From JAGDYD01 sp046536675 (GTDB lineage Archaea; Micrarchaeota; Micrarchaeia; Micrarchaeales; CABMGC01): a stretch of 44,873 bases of DNA. The notes under the pieces were generated by a model, which saw only the letters and a program-made list of their open reading frames with translations, had not been told where the DNA came from and searched no databases. A program made the position numbers and the translations under genes. How positions within the stretch are numbered: position 1 is the first letter of the stretch; every line of letters begins with the position of its first letter. Shown here one piece after another: positions 1-7,565 of this stretch. The stretch spans positions 1 through 44,873 of the forward strand of contig JAWDMK010000005.1 in assembly GCA_046536675.1 (NCBI GenBank), written 5' to 3'.

Positions 1-8
1 GAGTTAAA

Positions 9-16
9 TTTAAATT
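9..16 (+). promoter_or_regulatory. TATA box of the VIT1-like gene
   Basis: TTTAAATT is centred about 25 bp before the ATG at 38. This is the spacing expected for an archaeal TATA box driving a leaderless transcript, and the same spacing recurs at many genes in this window. Confidence 0.5.
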
Positions 17-37
17 GCTTAAGTTTGAAAGCTTATT

Positions 38-958
38 ATGTTAAGCAAAGAGGATTATATCAAAGGTCTTCAGCAGGATGAAGATTTCCATGCACATGTA
101 TATAATATACTATCGCAGCATGAGAAAAACCAAAATGTAAAAAATGTTCTTCTTCGGCTTTATAAAATAGAGACTTTACACTCTTCTATACTTAAAAGTA
201 TACTTGAGATTAATGGCTTTAAAGTACGCCAAAGGAACAACACTTTGCACATGCTTCTTATCTTACTTTCAAGAAAGATTTTTGGCATAGCTTTTACCAT
301 GAAATTAATGGAATATAATAAAATGATTACAAACGAGAAGCTCAACGCTGCTATGAAGCAGTTTAGCTTTAGCACAAAAGAAAACGAACTGCTTAGAAAG
401 ATGGTGAGGGGAGAACGCGTAGAAGATATATTAGGCAGCATGCTTTTGTCTATGAACCATGTTCTTGCCAATGTACGTGACGTTGTTTTTGGAATGAACG
501 ATGGGCTTGTTGAGGTTTTGGCAGCTACTGTCGGGTTTAGCGCAGCTTTACGTTCTCCAATATTGGTGTTAATTGCTGGATTACTTGTTGCAATTTCAGG
601 TGCACTCTCAATGTCAAGTGGTGCTTATTTATCAACTAAATACGAAAGAGATATTGGTGCCGCAAAAGTGAAGCGAAGCCCTTCTTTATCTGCGCTGTGG
701 ACCGGTATATCTTATCTGCTTGGTGCATTTTTCCCGATCTTGCCATTTGCATTAGGAATAAGCGGGGCATACGGCATAGCTTATTCGATATTATTTACAA
801 CACTTGTTCTTGCAATAGTCTCTTCTATGATAGCGATACTTAGCGATCAGAGTGTGGCTAAAAGGGTTACAGAATCAATTATATTATCACTTGGCGCAGC
901 ATCAATCACAATACTCCTTGGCCTTTATGCAAGATATGCGCTGCACATAACCATATAA
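38..958 (+). CDS. VIT1/CCC1-family iron/manganese transporter with ferritin-like N-terminal domain
   Basis: Probable membrane transporter moving Fe2+ or Mn2+ out of the cytosol. The N-terminal 135 or so residues are helical and soluble-looking, with a possible metal-binding E45-x2-H48 pair, as in rubrerythrin/ferritin-like domains fused to VIT1 proteins. The membrane part starts near residue 140 with RDVVFGMNDGLVEV, the recognisable first VIT1/CCC1 helix carrying the conserved Asp and Met, followed by SGALSMSSGAYLS and about four further hydrophobic helices. The length (306 aa) suits an archaeal ferritin-like/VIT1 fusion. It has its own TATA box and stands alone. The family call is firm; the choice between Fe and Mn cannot be made from sequence. 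Confidence 0.88.
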   Translation: MLSKEDYIKGLQQDEDFHAHVYNILSQHEKNQNVKNVLLRLYKIETLHSSILKSILEINGFKVRQRNNTLHMLLILLSRKIFGIAFTMKLMEYNKMITNEKLNAAMKQFSFSTKENELLRKMVRGERVEDILGSMLLSMNHVLANVRDVVFGMNDGLVEVLAATVGFSAALRSPILVLIAGLLVAISGALSMSSGAYLSTKYERDIGAAKVKRSPSLSALWTGISYLLGAFFPILPFALGISGAYGIAYSILFTTLVLAIVSSMIAILSDQSVAKRVTESIILSLGAASITILLGLYARYALHITI

Positions 959-1001
959 GGGTTTAACCTTTTAAGTGTGTTTTATAAGTAAATCATTAAA
1001 A

Positions 1002-1009
1002 TTTAAATA
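1002..1009 (+). promoter_or_regulatory. TATA box that favours the start at 1033
   Basis: TTTAAATA ends right at the first in-frame ATG (1009), so that ATG cannot lie downstream of the transcription start. The box is centred 27 bp before the second in-frame ATG at 1033, which fits the leaderless pattern of this window. Confidence 0.45.
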
Positions 1010-1032
1010 TGAAAAGGTGCACAATCTTTAGC

Positions 1033-1785
1033 ATGGAACGTGTAAAGCCAGATGTTGTTGTAGTCAATGATGTTCGTTATATAGTAGAAGAATCAGGAGA
1101 AAAACCAATAGTCTGGTTAGTACAACCTGACTTTTATTCATGTGGCATAGTTTCTGCAGATTCAGTTGTAAAAACTTTGGCTCCAGAAAAAGCTTCTGCT
1201 ATAGAAAAACTTTTTGAAAATCCAGAGTTATATTATGTGAGGAAAGTAAAAACTGATTCTATACAGGGCGAAGATATTATTTATCTTAGCGAACTTTTAT
1301 CAAGGCTTTTGAGTGACAGATACGATATAGAGATCTATTCTTCAGCCAAATTCATATACGAAGATGGCGAATACAAAAGAAACGGTAAGATTTTAACAAT
1401 AGACGAATATAACAAAGAGGTTAATAAAATAAAGAGTAATGGTGCCTATTTTTATGAGAAAAACACTGATTTGAATTTTATATTTGAGAAATTAAAAGAA
1501 GGAGACTATGTTATGATAGGCTATAACGAGCATTGGGTTGTTGCATATGGTTATATGCTCTTAAAGGCGGAAGATACAGGTAGGGAGGTCAAGCTTATTC
1601 TAGCTATGGATCCATTAAATCATTTCATAGGTAGCACCAAAATGACAAATCCATTATATCTTAACTTTTTGATGCTTCACTATCTTAATATAGCTTTTAA
1701 TTCAAAGAGAGTAATAGATGTTGATGCAATAATAATAAAAGATAAAAAACCAGAATCAAAAGAAGAAGCAGCTACTCCTTCTTGA
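1033..1785 (+). CDS. C39-like (papain-fold) cysteine peptidase-type protein
   Basis: A protein of 250 aa with no signal peptide or membrane helix. With the start at 1033, a Q31-x5-C37-G38 motif (QPDFYSCG), H167 in EHWVVAYGY and D193 in AMDPLN reproduce the Gln, Cys, His, Asp order of the C39 and C39-like peptidase fold. The middle of the protein is not recognisable and the C-terminus is charged and probably disordered. No ABC transporter or double-glycine peptide lies nearby, so classical bacteriocin export is unlikely; a cytosolic protease, deamidase or inactive peptide-binding role is open. The last 14 bp overlap the convergent histone gene. An earlier ATG at 1009 would add eight residues, but it abuts the TATA box. 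Confidence 0.5.
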   Translation: MERVKPDVVVVNDVRYIVEESGEKPIVWLVQPDFYSCGIVSADSVVKTLAPEKASAIEKLFENPELYYVRKVKTDSIQGEDIIYLSELLSRLLSDRYDIEIYSSAKFIYEDGEYKRNGKILTIDEYNKEVNKIKSNGAYFYEKNTDLNFIFEKLKEGDYVMIGYNEHWVVAYGYMLLKAEDTGREVKLILAMDPLNHFIGSTKMTNPLYLNFLMLHYLNIAFNSKRVIDVDAIIIKDKKPESKEEAATPS

Positions 1786-1993
1786 GCAGCAAAATATCAG
1801 AACCTTTTATGAGCTTTTTCCTGCCAGCATGCCTCGCATATTTGAGTGCTTTGTTAGCTATCTTCTCTGTTAATCGTTCGAGCTCCTTTTCAAGATCAAG
1901 AACGGCATCTTCTGTTACCTTCTCTGCGCCTGCCTCTCTTATAAACTGCTCGATGTCATAGAGACTAAACCCCCTACCTCCCACAAATATCAC
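1772..1993 (-). CDS. archaeal histone (HMf family)
   Basis: A 73-residue chromatin protein with a single histone fold. The sequence REAGAEKVTEDAV, then a long central helix and KYARHAGRKKLIKGSDI, matches the archaeal histone core, including the AGAE turn and the GRK loop that contacts DNA. The N-terminus is unusual: a short Gly-rich stretch VGGRG sits where other archaeal histones carry an LPIAP-type segment. The start is GTG at 1993, or GTG at 1984; no ATG is available. The gene converges on the C39-like gene and overlaps it by 14 bp. Confidence 0.88.
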   Translation of the reverse strand: MIFVGGRGFSLYDIEQFIREAGAEKVTEDAVLDLEKELERLTEKIANKALKYARHAGRKKLIKGSDILLLKKE

Positions 1994-2073
1994 CCCACTG
2001 AGAAAAGCATAAGCATATTGTTAAACAAGCTTTTTAAATCATTTGCTAATGCTGTGAATAGTGGTATTCTCTT

Positions 2074-2460
2074 TCAAAGAGAAAGGATCTGTTCCATGCT
2101 CATTCCATTATCGAAAGCTTCTTTCTTGCTTATCCTATAGCTCTTTTCCGTCTGTCTTAGCTTGCCTATCGGTATGAAAAACCAGCCTTTGCCGTTCATG
2201 CGCCAGGCTATAAATGTTTTTAGCCCTGTATTGTTTTCCCAGTCTTTGAGAACGTTGTACTTCTCTGGCTCTATCGCAACGCTCGTTTCCCAAGCCTTGC
2301 ATTCAAAAGCAAAGCCTTTCCCTGACTTAATTGCTATAATATCTGGGCTTATCGAGTTTACACCACTACCCGCACTCCTCATAACAGAGTAGCCAAGCTC
2401 AGCAAACTTTGCTAAGAGTTCTCTTTCTCCCCTGGCGCCTTTTACATATCTGTTCATCAA
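2074..2460 (-). CDS. hjc: Holliday junction resolvase Hjc
   Basis: Structure-specific endonuclease that cuts four-way DNA junctions in recombination. At 128 aa it is the usual Hjc size. KGARGERELL (E12), SPDIIAIKSGK (D40) and AFECKAW (E53, K55) give the E-D-ExK active site of the archaeal Hjc branch of the PD-(D/E)XK superfamily. Only the second of two Met codons may be used (MMNRY). It is divergent from the TOPRIM-dnaG genes, with an AT-rich TATA-like element (2476-2486) just upstream. Confidence 0.92.
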   Translation of the reverse strand: MMNRYVKGARGERELLAKFAELGYSVMRSAGSGVNSISPDIIAIKSGKGFAFECKAWETSVAIEPEKYNVLKDWENNTGLKTFIAWRMNGKGWFFIPIGKLRQTEKSYRISKKEAFDNGMSMEQILSL

Positions 2461-2512
2461 TCTATTGATTATAGGAAATATATATTAAGTTTTGCTTTGA
2501 TATATAATCATA

Positions 2513-2615
2513 AATTAGTTGCAGTGAATTTATGCTTTATTCATGCTTAACCATATTTGTGCCGGAGCGTAATGCCAAGGCCAAAGGTGAGCAGGCATAA
2601 TAGCTGCAGCTAATT
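2513..2615 (+). other. leader region with a 12-bp stem and a possible 22-codon ORF
   Basis: The 162-bp gap between hjc and the TOPRIM gene holds a TATA-like GATATATAAT (2499-2508) facing right. It also holds AATTAGTTGCAG (2513-2524), which pairs with CTGCAGCTAATT (2604-2615) through 12 bp with one U-G wobble, and a short frame of 22 codons (2532-2600, MLYSCLTIFVPE...) whose ATG lies about 28 bp after that TATA. With leaderless genes the rule here, a leader of roughly 90 nt before the TOPRIM GTG would be an exception. Whether this is an RNA element, a micropeptide gene or plain spacer cannot be decided. Confidence 0.25.
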
Positions 2616-2622
2616 CTATACA

Positions 2623-3063
2623 GTGGTTGGATTGGCAAACGGCAAACAGAGAAGCGAAAGTATTGTAGAGATAATAAAGAGAATGCAGAATGATGACATA
2701 GTGGTAATAGTGGAAGGAAAGCATGACATCGAAGCACTAAAAAGCATAGTCGAGTACCTTAGCAGCAATGGGCTTATACCAAATAAAGCAATAAACGCAG
2801 TAACAATAGATAGGCTTATGTATAACCACCTTGATATAGATGGTAAGAAAATAATCATTGCAACAGACTATGACAGGTCTGGAAAAAATAAAAAAGAACA
2901 AGCTATTGCACTTATAAGGGCAAAATATCCTCATTCAACAATCGATGAAAATACAGGTATAAGGCTTCTCAAAATTCTTGGAACCAACAGTATAGAAGGT
3001 ATAATGGGACCAACAAAAGAGATAATTGATTCCATGGATAAATTTTTTAATGTAAGGAGGTGA
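2623..3063 (+). CDS. small TOPRIM-domain protein
   Basis: A protein of 146 aa, essentially a stand-alone TOPRIM domain. VIVEGKHD (E31, D35) gives the conserved Glu and DYDRSGK (D82, D84) the DxD metal site. The arrangement resembles ribonuclease M5-like and uncharacterised archaeal TOPRIM proteins, so phosphotransfer chemistry on RNA or DNA ends is plausible. The start is GTG at 2623 (TTG at 2632 is possible). Its stop codon lies inside the Shine-Dalgarno sequence of dnaG, so the two genes are almost certainly co-transcribed and may be translationally coupled. Confidence 0.72.
   Translation: MVGLANGKQRSESIVEIIKRMQNDDIVVIVEGKHDIEALKSIVEYLSSNGLIPNKAINAVTIDRLMYNHLDIDGKKIIIATDYDRSGKNKKEQAIALIRAKYPHSTIDENTGIRLLKILGTNSIEGIMGPTKEIIDSMDKFFNVRR
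3056..3063 (+). promoter_or_regulatory. Strong Shine-Dalgarno site of dnaG
   Basis: GGAGGTGA lies four bases before the GTG at 3068 and overlaps the stop codon of the upstream TOPRIM gene. It sets the dnaG start and shows that SD-led initiation is used inside operons here. Confidence 0.75.
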
Positions 3064-3067
3064 TTTT

Positions 3068-4468
3068 GTGGCGAAAACATATCTAGATATTGTAAAATAT
3101 ATGATTGAAGGGACATTTAGCATAGAAGGTCTGGTTGATAAGCCAGACATTATAGGAGCAGTTTTTGGTCAGACAGAAGGCTTGCTTGGCGATGATCTAG
3201 ACCTTAGAGAATTGCAGAAGAACGGAAAGATTGGAAGAATAGAAATAGATCTATCACAGTCAGGAAGCAAAACATATGGCAAGATTTACTTGCCAGCCTC
3301 TCTAGACAGGGTAGAGACATGTATACTTGCTGCAGCGATCGAATCAGTAGACAGAGTAGGCCCTTATGAAGCACAGTTCAAGATAACAAAGGTAGAGGAT
3401 ACAAGGGCAGAGAAGAGAAGAAAGCTTCTCGAGAGGGCGAAGGAGCTAGTAAGGCAGCTTCTAACGACCGAGCTGCCAGACAGCAAGGAGCTTGCTGAGC
3501 TTGTCCAGAGCGAGGTAAAGGCAAGCGAGATTGTAAACTATGGACCTGAGAATCTCCCAGCAGGGCCTGATGTTACGAAGAGCAATGAGATAATAATAGT
3601 AGAAGGCAGAGCAGATGTGCTTAACTTACTTAGGAATGATATAACAAACGTAATAGCACTTGGAGGAGCGATAAGCAACATACCTAAAAGTATAATCAAT
3701 TTGTGCAATGAGAAAGACGTGACGCTCTTTGTAGATGGCGACAGAGGAGGGGACATGATTATAAGGTCTATTATAAAAGTGGCAGAGGTAGATTATATTG
3801 CAAAGGCGCCTGATGGCAAAGAGGTGGAAGAGCTTACAAGGAAGGAGATAATAAAGGCGCTGCGTACAAAGATTCCATTAAGCCAGTATCTTGGCATTAG
3901 CAAAGGGAAGCAGCAGGCTACGCAAAATCAGCAAGCCAAGAACAACTTAGCAAAGGAGCAATTGCCTGAAGAGGAGCAAGAGCAAGTTCAGGAGCCTGCT
4001 GAGAAAACAAGCGAGTCTAGCGAGGAGCCAATGCTAAAAGAAATTGGCAATGAAGAACCAGCATTGATAGATCAGATGGATTTCCAGCAGGATGAGAGTA
4101 CTCATGAGCTTCAAAGCTCAGGTTCATCATCAGCACAGAACCCAAAGGAGCCGGTGCTGAAGGCAGTTGTTTTGTCGCAACTTGCAAAAGCTCTAGATGA
4201 ACTTTCAAATACACTAAACGCAAGGCTTTACAACAGTGCAGGCGAAGTAATATACGGCAAGGATATACCAATACGCGAGCTAATACCTACAATACAGCAG
4301 ACAAACGGCATATATGGTGTTGTTCTAAACGGTATAATAACACAAAGGCTTGTAGAGCTTGCACTGCAGAAAGGAATAAAGGCTCTGTATGGGCTAAGGG
4401 CAAATCCTATGCCTAAGAAGCCTGCAGACCTTATCATATATACAAAGGAGCAGGGCAGGATAGAATAA
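3068..4468 (+). CDS. dnaG: archaeal DnaG (primase-type, exosome-associated)
   Basis: Archaeal DnaG homologue of 466 aa. The N-terminus (YLDIVKYMIEGTFSIEGLVDKPDIIGAV region) is diagnostic for the archaeal family. The central TOPRIM domain (about residues 170-260) has VEGRADV and FVDGDRGGDM with the Glu and DxD metal ligands. Residues about 285-365 form a Gln/Glu/Ser-rich low-complexity linker, followed by a conserved C-terminal block of about 100 residues. In archaea DnaG has primase activity in vitro and is a core partner of the RNA exosome. Start is GTG with a strong SD. A glycosyltransferase follows 17 bp downstream. Confidence 0.9.
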   Translation: MAKTYLDIVKYMIEGTFSIEGLVDKPDIIGAVFGQTEGLLGDDLDLRELQKNGKIGRIEIDLSQSGSKTYGKIYLPASLDRVETCILAAAIESVDRVGPYEAQFKITKVEDTRAEKRRKLLERAKELVRQLLTTELPDSKELAELVQSEVKASEIVNYGPENLPAGPDVTKSNEIIIVEGRADVLNLLRNDITNVIALGGAISNIPKSIINLCNEKDVTLFVDGDRGGDMIIRSIIKVAEVDYIAKAPDGKEVEELTRKEIIKALRTKIPLSQYLGISKGKQQATQNQQAKNNLAKEQLPEEEQEQVQEPAEKTSESSEEPMLKEIGNEEPALIDQMDFQQDESTHELQSSGSSSAQNPKEPVLKAVVLSQLAKALDELSNTLNARLYNSAGEVIYGKDIPIRELIPTIQQTNGIYGVVLNGIITQRLVELALQKGIKALYGLRANPMPKKPADLIIYTKEQGRIE

Positions 4469-4485
4469 AAATAATAGGGTCTTAG

Positions 4486-5691
4486 ATGAAAGAAAGAGTC
4501 CTGATCTTAGACATGGGCTCAAAGATGAATAGATTCGGCGGCGAAGCTAGAGTTGCAGCGCAGCTACACAGCAGGCTCTCGGATTATTTTGAGACTTTTT
4601 ATCTTGGCTATGAAACACCGTATCTTAAGTGCAATAAAAACTGCCACATCATAGAAAGAGGCACAATAAAGCTTCATAGCAAGATGAAAACAGGGCTAGC
4701 TGAGAATTGGATTATGCGAGCGGGCTACTATTTTCTAGCTGGCAGGCTAATTAACATAGGTATAAGCAAGGGTGAGCTAAAAAATTTGTTTGACAAGATC
4801 AAGCCTGATGTTGTTATCTCAAACTCACTTGCAGACTTTCCTATAATAAGACTAGCAAAGCGCTGGTTTGAATTCAAGTCGATTTACATAGATCATGTAA
4901 ATCTCTCTGGTGATGTTTTCAAAGGCATGTTATCTAAGAACTCCCTACCTTTTACTCTTGGTACTGGTATGCTTGGCTTAAGTATTAATAATATGAAAAG
5001 AAAGTTCTTCAATTTCTTCGATGCAAATGTTGCGCTTAACGCTGAGCAGGAAGAGGGAATTAAAAAATACACGCAAAAAGTAGCATATATACCAAACGGC
5101 ATAGCAAAGCCAAAGAGAGATGAAAAAGCAATAAAGAGATTCAAGGAGAGATACAGCTTAGATGATAAGTTTATTGTTTTGTATGTTGGGCGCATGTTTG
5201 AGAGGCAGAAGAATGTAAGTACTCTTATAAAGGCTTTCAAGAAAATTCAAGACAAGAGCATGCTCCTCTTGCTTGTTGGCGAAGGTCCTTCTCTAAGTGA
5301 TTATATTGAGCTTGCAAAAGATGATAAAAGGATTTTGTTTACCGGCGGTTTAGATGATTCAATGCTCAATAGCGCTTATTGGCTTTCTCACATTTTTGTA
5401 CTACCTTCATTCTGGGAAGGCTTTAGCATAACATTGCTCGAAGCTGCTTCACATTCTCTCCCTATGCTGTTGTCAAAGAAAGCCTACCCAAAAGACCTTG
5501 AAAAATTGAAGATAAATGTTCAGAGCTTTGATCCGAGTAGCGCAGATGATTTGGCAAATAAGATTAATGAAATGCACTCGGATAAGAAAATATATGATGC
5601 TGCAAAGAAAGCATCACAAAAAATAGCAAATGAGTTTAACGAAGAGAAGATGATAAATAGATACAAAGAGCTTATTCTTTCGCTTTTTTAG
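4486..5691 (+). CDS. GT4-type glycosyltransferase (GT-B fold)
   Basis: Retaining glycosyltransferase of 401 aa, probably transferring a sugar from a nucleotide donor to a lipid or cell-surface glycan. The N-terminal half has GGEARVAAQLHSRL, an acceptor-side helix typical of the family. The C-terminal half carries YVGRMFERQKNVSTLIKAF and PSFWEGFSITLLEAASH, the E-x7-E donor-binding motif near residues 307-315. No transmembrane helix is evident, so it probably works at the inner membrane face. It follows dnaG by 17 bp and its 3' end overlaps the convergent membrane gene by 20 bp. Substrate unknown. Confidence 0.82.
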   Translation: MKERVLILDMGSKMNRFGGEARVAAQLHSRLSDYFETFYLGYETPYLKCNKNCHIIERGTIKLHSKMKTGLAENWIMRAGYYFLAGRLINIGISKGELKNLFDKIKPDVVISNSLADFPIIRLAKRWFEFKSIYIDHVNLSGDVFKGMLSKNSLPFTLGTGMLGLSINNMKRKFFNFFDANVALNAEQEEGIKKYTQKVAYIPNGIAKPKRDEKAIKRFKERYSLDDKFIVLYVGRMFERQKNVSTLIKAFKKIQDKSMLLLLVGEGPSLSDYIELAKDDKRILFTGGLDDSMLNSAYWLSHIFVLPSFWEGFSITLLEAASHSLPMLLSKKAYPKDLEKLKINVQSFDPSSADDLANKINEMHSDKKIYDAAKKASQKIANEFNEEKMINRYKELILSLF

Positions 5692-5947
5692 ATTCGAGGT
5701 ATGCAATATATTTTGATCCTCCTATAAGAACTGTAATCGCACCTAAGGCTGCGTATGTAAAGTATACAAGTGCCGGCGCATAATAGTCTGTAGCAAAATG
5801 TTGGTTAGCTTCATACACAACTGCACCAATTACAAATGCACCAAACCATATAGTGCTAATATCACGTATGATTTCCTTAGGGTGCCTTAAAAGCCCTTTA
5901 AAAATGCCAACATCATTTTTTTCATCAACTTTTTGTTGTGATTCCAT
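5672..5947 (-). CDS. Small two-helix membrane protein
   Basis: Unrecognised protein of 91 aa. A polar N-terminal 25 residues (rich in Asp, Lys and Gln) is followed by an amphipathic stretch (LLRHPKEIIRDI) and two hydrophobic helices, about residues 33-47 and 58-79, ending in a Lys-rich tail. This predicts both ends in the cytosol. It converges on the glycosyltransferase gene with a 20-bp overlap and shares a TATA element with the divergent PLD-like gene. Confidence 0.6.
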   Translation of the reverse strand: MESQQKVDEKNDVGIFKGLLRHPKEIIRDISTIWFGAFVIGAVVYEANQHFATDYYAPALVYFTYAALGAITVLIGGSKYIAYLESKKAKE

Positions 5948-5969
5948 AATTTGCTTTTTGAAAAACTAG

Positions 5970-5981
5970 TATAAATATTTA
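5970..5981. promoter_or_regulatory. Symmetric TATA element between divergent genes
   Basis: The near-palindrome TATAAATATTTA is centred about 28 bp from the ATG at 5947 on the minus strand and about 29 bp from the GTG at 6004 on the plus strand. One element may serve both directions. Confidence 0.4.
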
Positions 5982-6003
5982 ATTTTAGTTTTGTTTATAA
6001 GCT

Positions 6004-6591
6004 GTGTATTATAATCTGCTCTACATTTGCATATTTTTATTTCTTTTAATCATATTTTTAAGCATGGAGCAGGAACAATACAAGCATGTTGAGAAGCTAA
6101 TCAGAAGGAGCAAGAACTTGTTTATTGTATCGCCATATATAGATGAATATTATGCTAGGTTCCTCTTGAGGCATGCCCGCAACAAGAAGATATACATAAT
6201 ATCATCATCGCCTGAAGAAAAGGCAAAAAAGATACTTACAAAAGGTGGCTTTCCGTCTCTTACCTTATTGCTTTCAGTTATAATATTCTCATTCTATTAC
6301 CTACTATGGCTAGCAGGCTTGAGCTATACACCTATTCTTATTATTGGCTTTCTTTTCTTTGCATTGTTTATTCTACGCTTATCTAATAGGAGGCCAAAGA
6401 ACATAAAGTTAAAGATTCCAAAAGAATTTATCCACACCAAATTTTATGTTGGTGATAACGAAGCAATAACAGGATCTGCAAACCTAACATATAGGGGCAT
6501 GCATAAGAATATAGAGCATCTAGAGATAAGCAACGACCCTAATTACGTAAAGAAGCTTAAGGCAGAGTTCTGGCGCATGTGGAATGTTTAA
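6004..6591 (+). CDS. Membrane protein with a single PLD-like (HKD) domain
   Basis: Protein of 195 aa with a phospholipase-D-type motif near residues 143-166: FIHTKFYVGDNEAITGSANL gives H-x-K and, after a short gap, GSAN, as in PLD-superfamily nucleases and phosphatidyl enzymes. The first half (LIRRSKNLFIVSPYIDEY) is the matching PLD beta-alpha unit. Two hydrophobic helices (about residues 83-123) are inserted between these parts. A single HKD motif implies dimerisation for activity. With the GTG start at 6004 there is also an N-terminal membrane anchor; the ATG at 6064, also preceded by a T-rich TATA-like stretch, would remove it. Confidence 0.65.
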   Translation: MYYNLLYICIFLFLLIIFLSMEQEQYKHVEKLIRRSKNLFIVSPYIDEYYARFLLRHARNKKIYIISSSPEEKAKKILTKGGFPSLTLLLSVIIFSFYYLLWLAGLSYTPILIIGFLFFALFILRLSNRRPKNIKLKIPKEFIHTKFYVGDNEAITGSANLTYRGMHKNIEHLEISNDPNYVKKLKAEFWRMWNV

Positions 6592-6647
6592 AAGCAAAAT
6601 CAGCACAATATAGAAAGATATATATCTGGCTGTGAAAAATATACCTT

Positions 6648-7505
6648 GTGGATTATATAATAATTGCATCCTTATTGGCAGTTTTATCCTGGTCATTTGT
6701 AGATGCAGTATCAAAGTTATACATAAATAGGTTTGGTAAAGAGCTTTCATCAATGATACTGCTTGCGATTGGTATTATACCTATGTTGCTTTTAGCTACG
6801 GCCTATCCTTATTTAGGCAATATACTCTTTTTGCTTTTCATCGGGCTTGTTGGCGGCCTTGTGCTCTTTTTGGGCTACATACTTGTATACAAGTCTGTAC
6901 CATCTGGCGGCGTATCAAACTCCTATATACTGCTTGAAGTTCAGCCAATAATTCTAATACTTTTTGGCATTTTTGTGCTTGGTGAGCATATAGGTATGGA
7001 AAAGGCTGCAAGTATAATACTAATATTCATAGGAATTTCGCTTATCCTGCTTAGCAAGAAGTTTAAGCTTGATAAACGGCTAGTTCCTGCGCTTATAGGC
7101 AATGTGATGTGGGCAGTATACTGGGCCATAATAATACTTGCATTTCTGTATTACAAGAGCTTTATATCGCCCCTTCTTTTTGTAAGGGTGTTTGGTGCAT
7201 TTTTTGCTTATCTCTACTACAAAGCAAAACCACCAAAAAATTACTATAAAATAAACCTTTCAAAGCTCGAAATTTCAATAATCGCTATTCTCATTCTTGC
7301 AGGATTATTTGATGGCTTTGGCAATATCTTATTTGCCTTCGTTTCATTTAGCAATAAAGTTGTGTTTGGTAGCACTATTCTTTCTTTAGACCCAATAATA
7401 ATTTGGCTTATAGGTCTTATCGCTTACCATGAAAAAATAACAGTAAGGCAGAAATTCGGCTTTTTGGTGGCAACTACTGGATATCTTTTATTTACTCTTC
7501 TTTGA
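6648..7505 (+). CDS. EamA/DMT-family transporter
   Basis: Polytopic membrane protein of 285 aa with about ten hydrophobic helices arranged as two EamA repeats of five. The first helix (ASLLAVLSWSFVDAVSKLY) and the GEHIGMEKAASIILIFIGI stretch at the end of repeat 1 are typical of drug/metabolite transporters, and the repeat 2 end HEKITVRQKFGFLVATTGY mirrors it. Substrate cannot be assigned. The start is GTG at 6648, 26 bp after the centre of a TATA box GATATATATC (6617-6626), consistent with a leaderless message. Confidence 0.82.
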   Translation: MDYIIIASLLAVLSWSFVDAVSKLYINRFGKELSSMILLAIGIIPMLLLATAYPYLGNILFLLFIGLVGGLVLFLGYILVYKSVPSGGVSNSYILLEVQPIILILFGIFVLGEHIGMEKAASIILIFIGISLILLSKKFKLDKRLVPALIGNVMWAVYWAIIILAFLYYKSFISPLLFVRVFGAFFAYLYYKAKPPKNYYKINLSKLEISIIAILILAGLFDGFGNILFAFVSFSNKVVFGSTILSLDPIIIWLIGLIAYHEKITVRQKFGFLVATTGYLLFTLL

Positions 7506-7565
7506 GGCTGAAGCTTTTTATTAACAAAATATTTAAATAATTAAAACAATCTAAATCAGAATGAC

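Noticed and set aside
2623..4468. Idea that the small TOPRIM gene and dnaG are one split gene
   Set aside because: DnaG has a complete N-terminus, its own TOPRIM domain and a strong SD; the small protein has a separate, full TOPRIM motif set.
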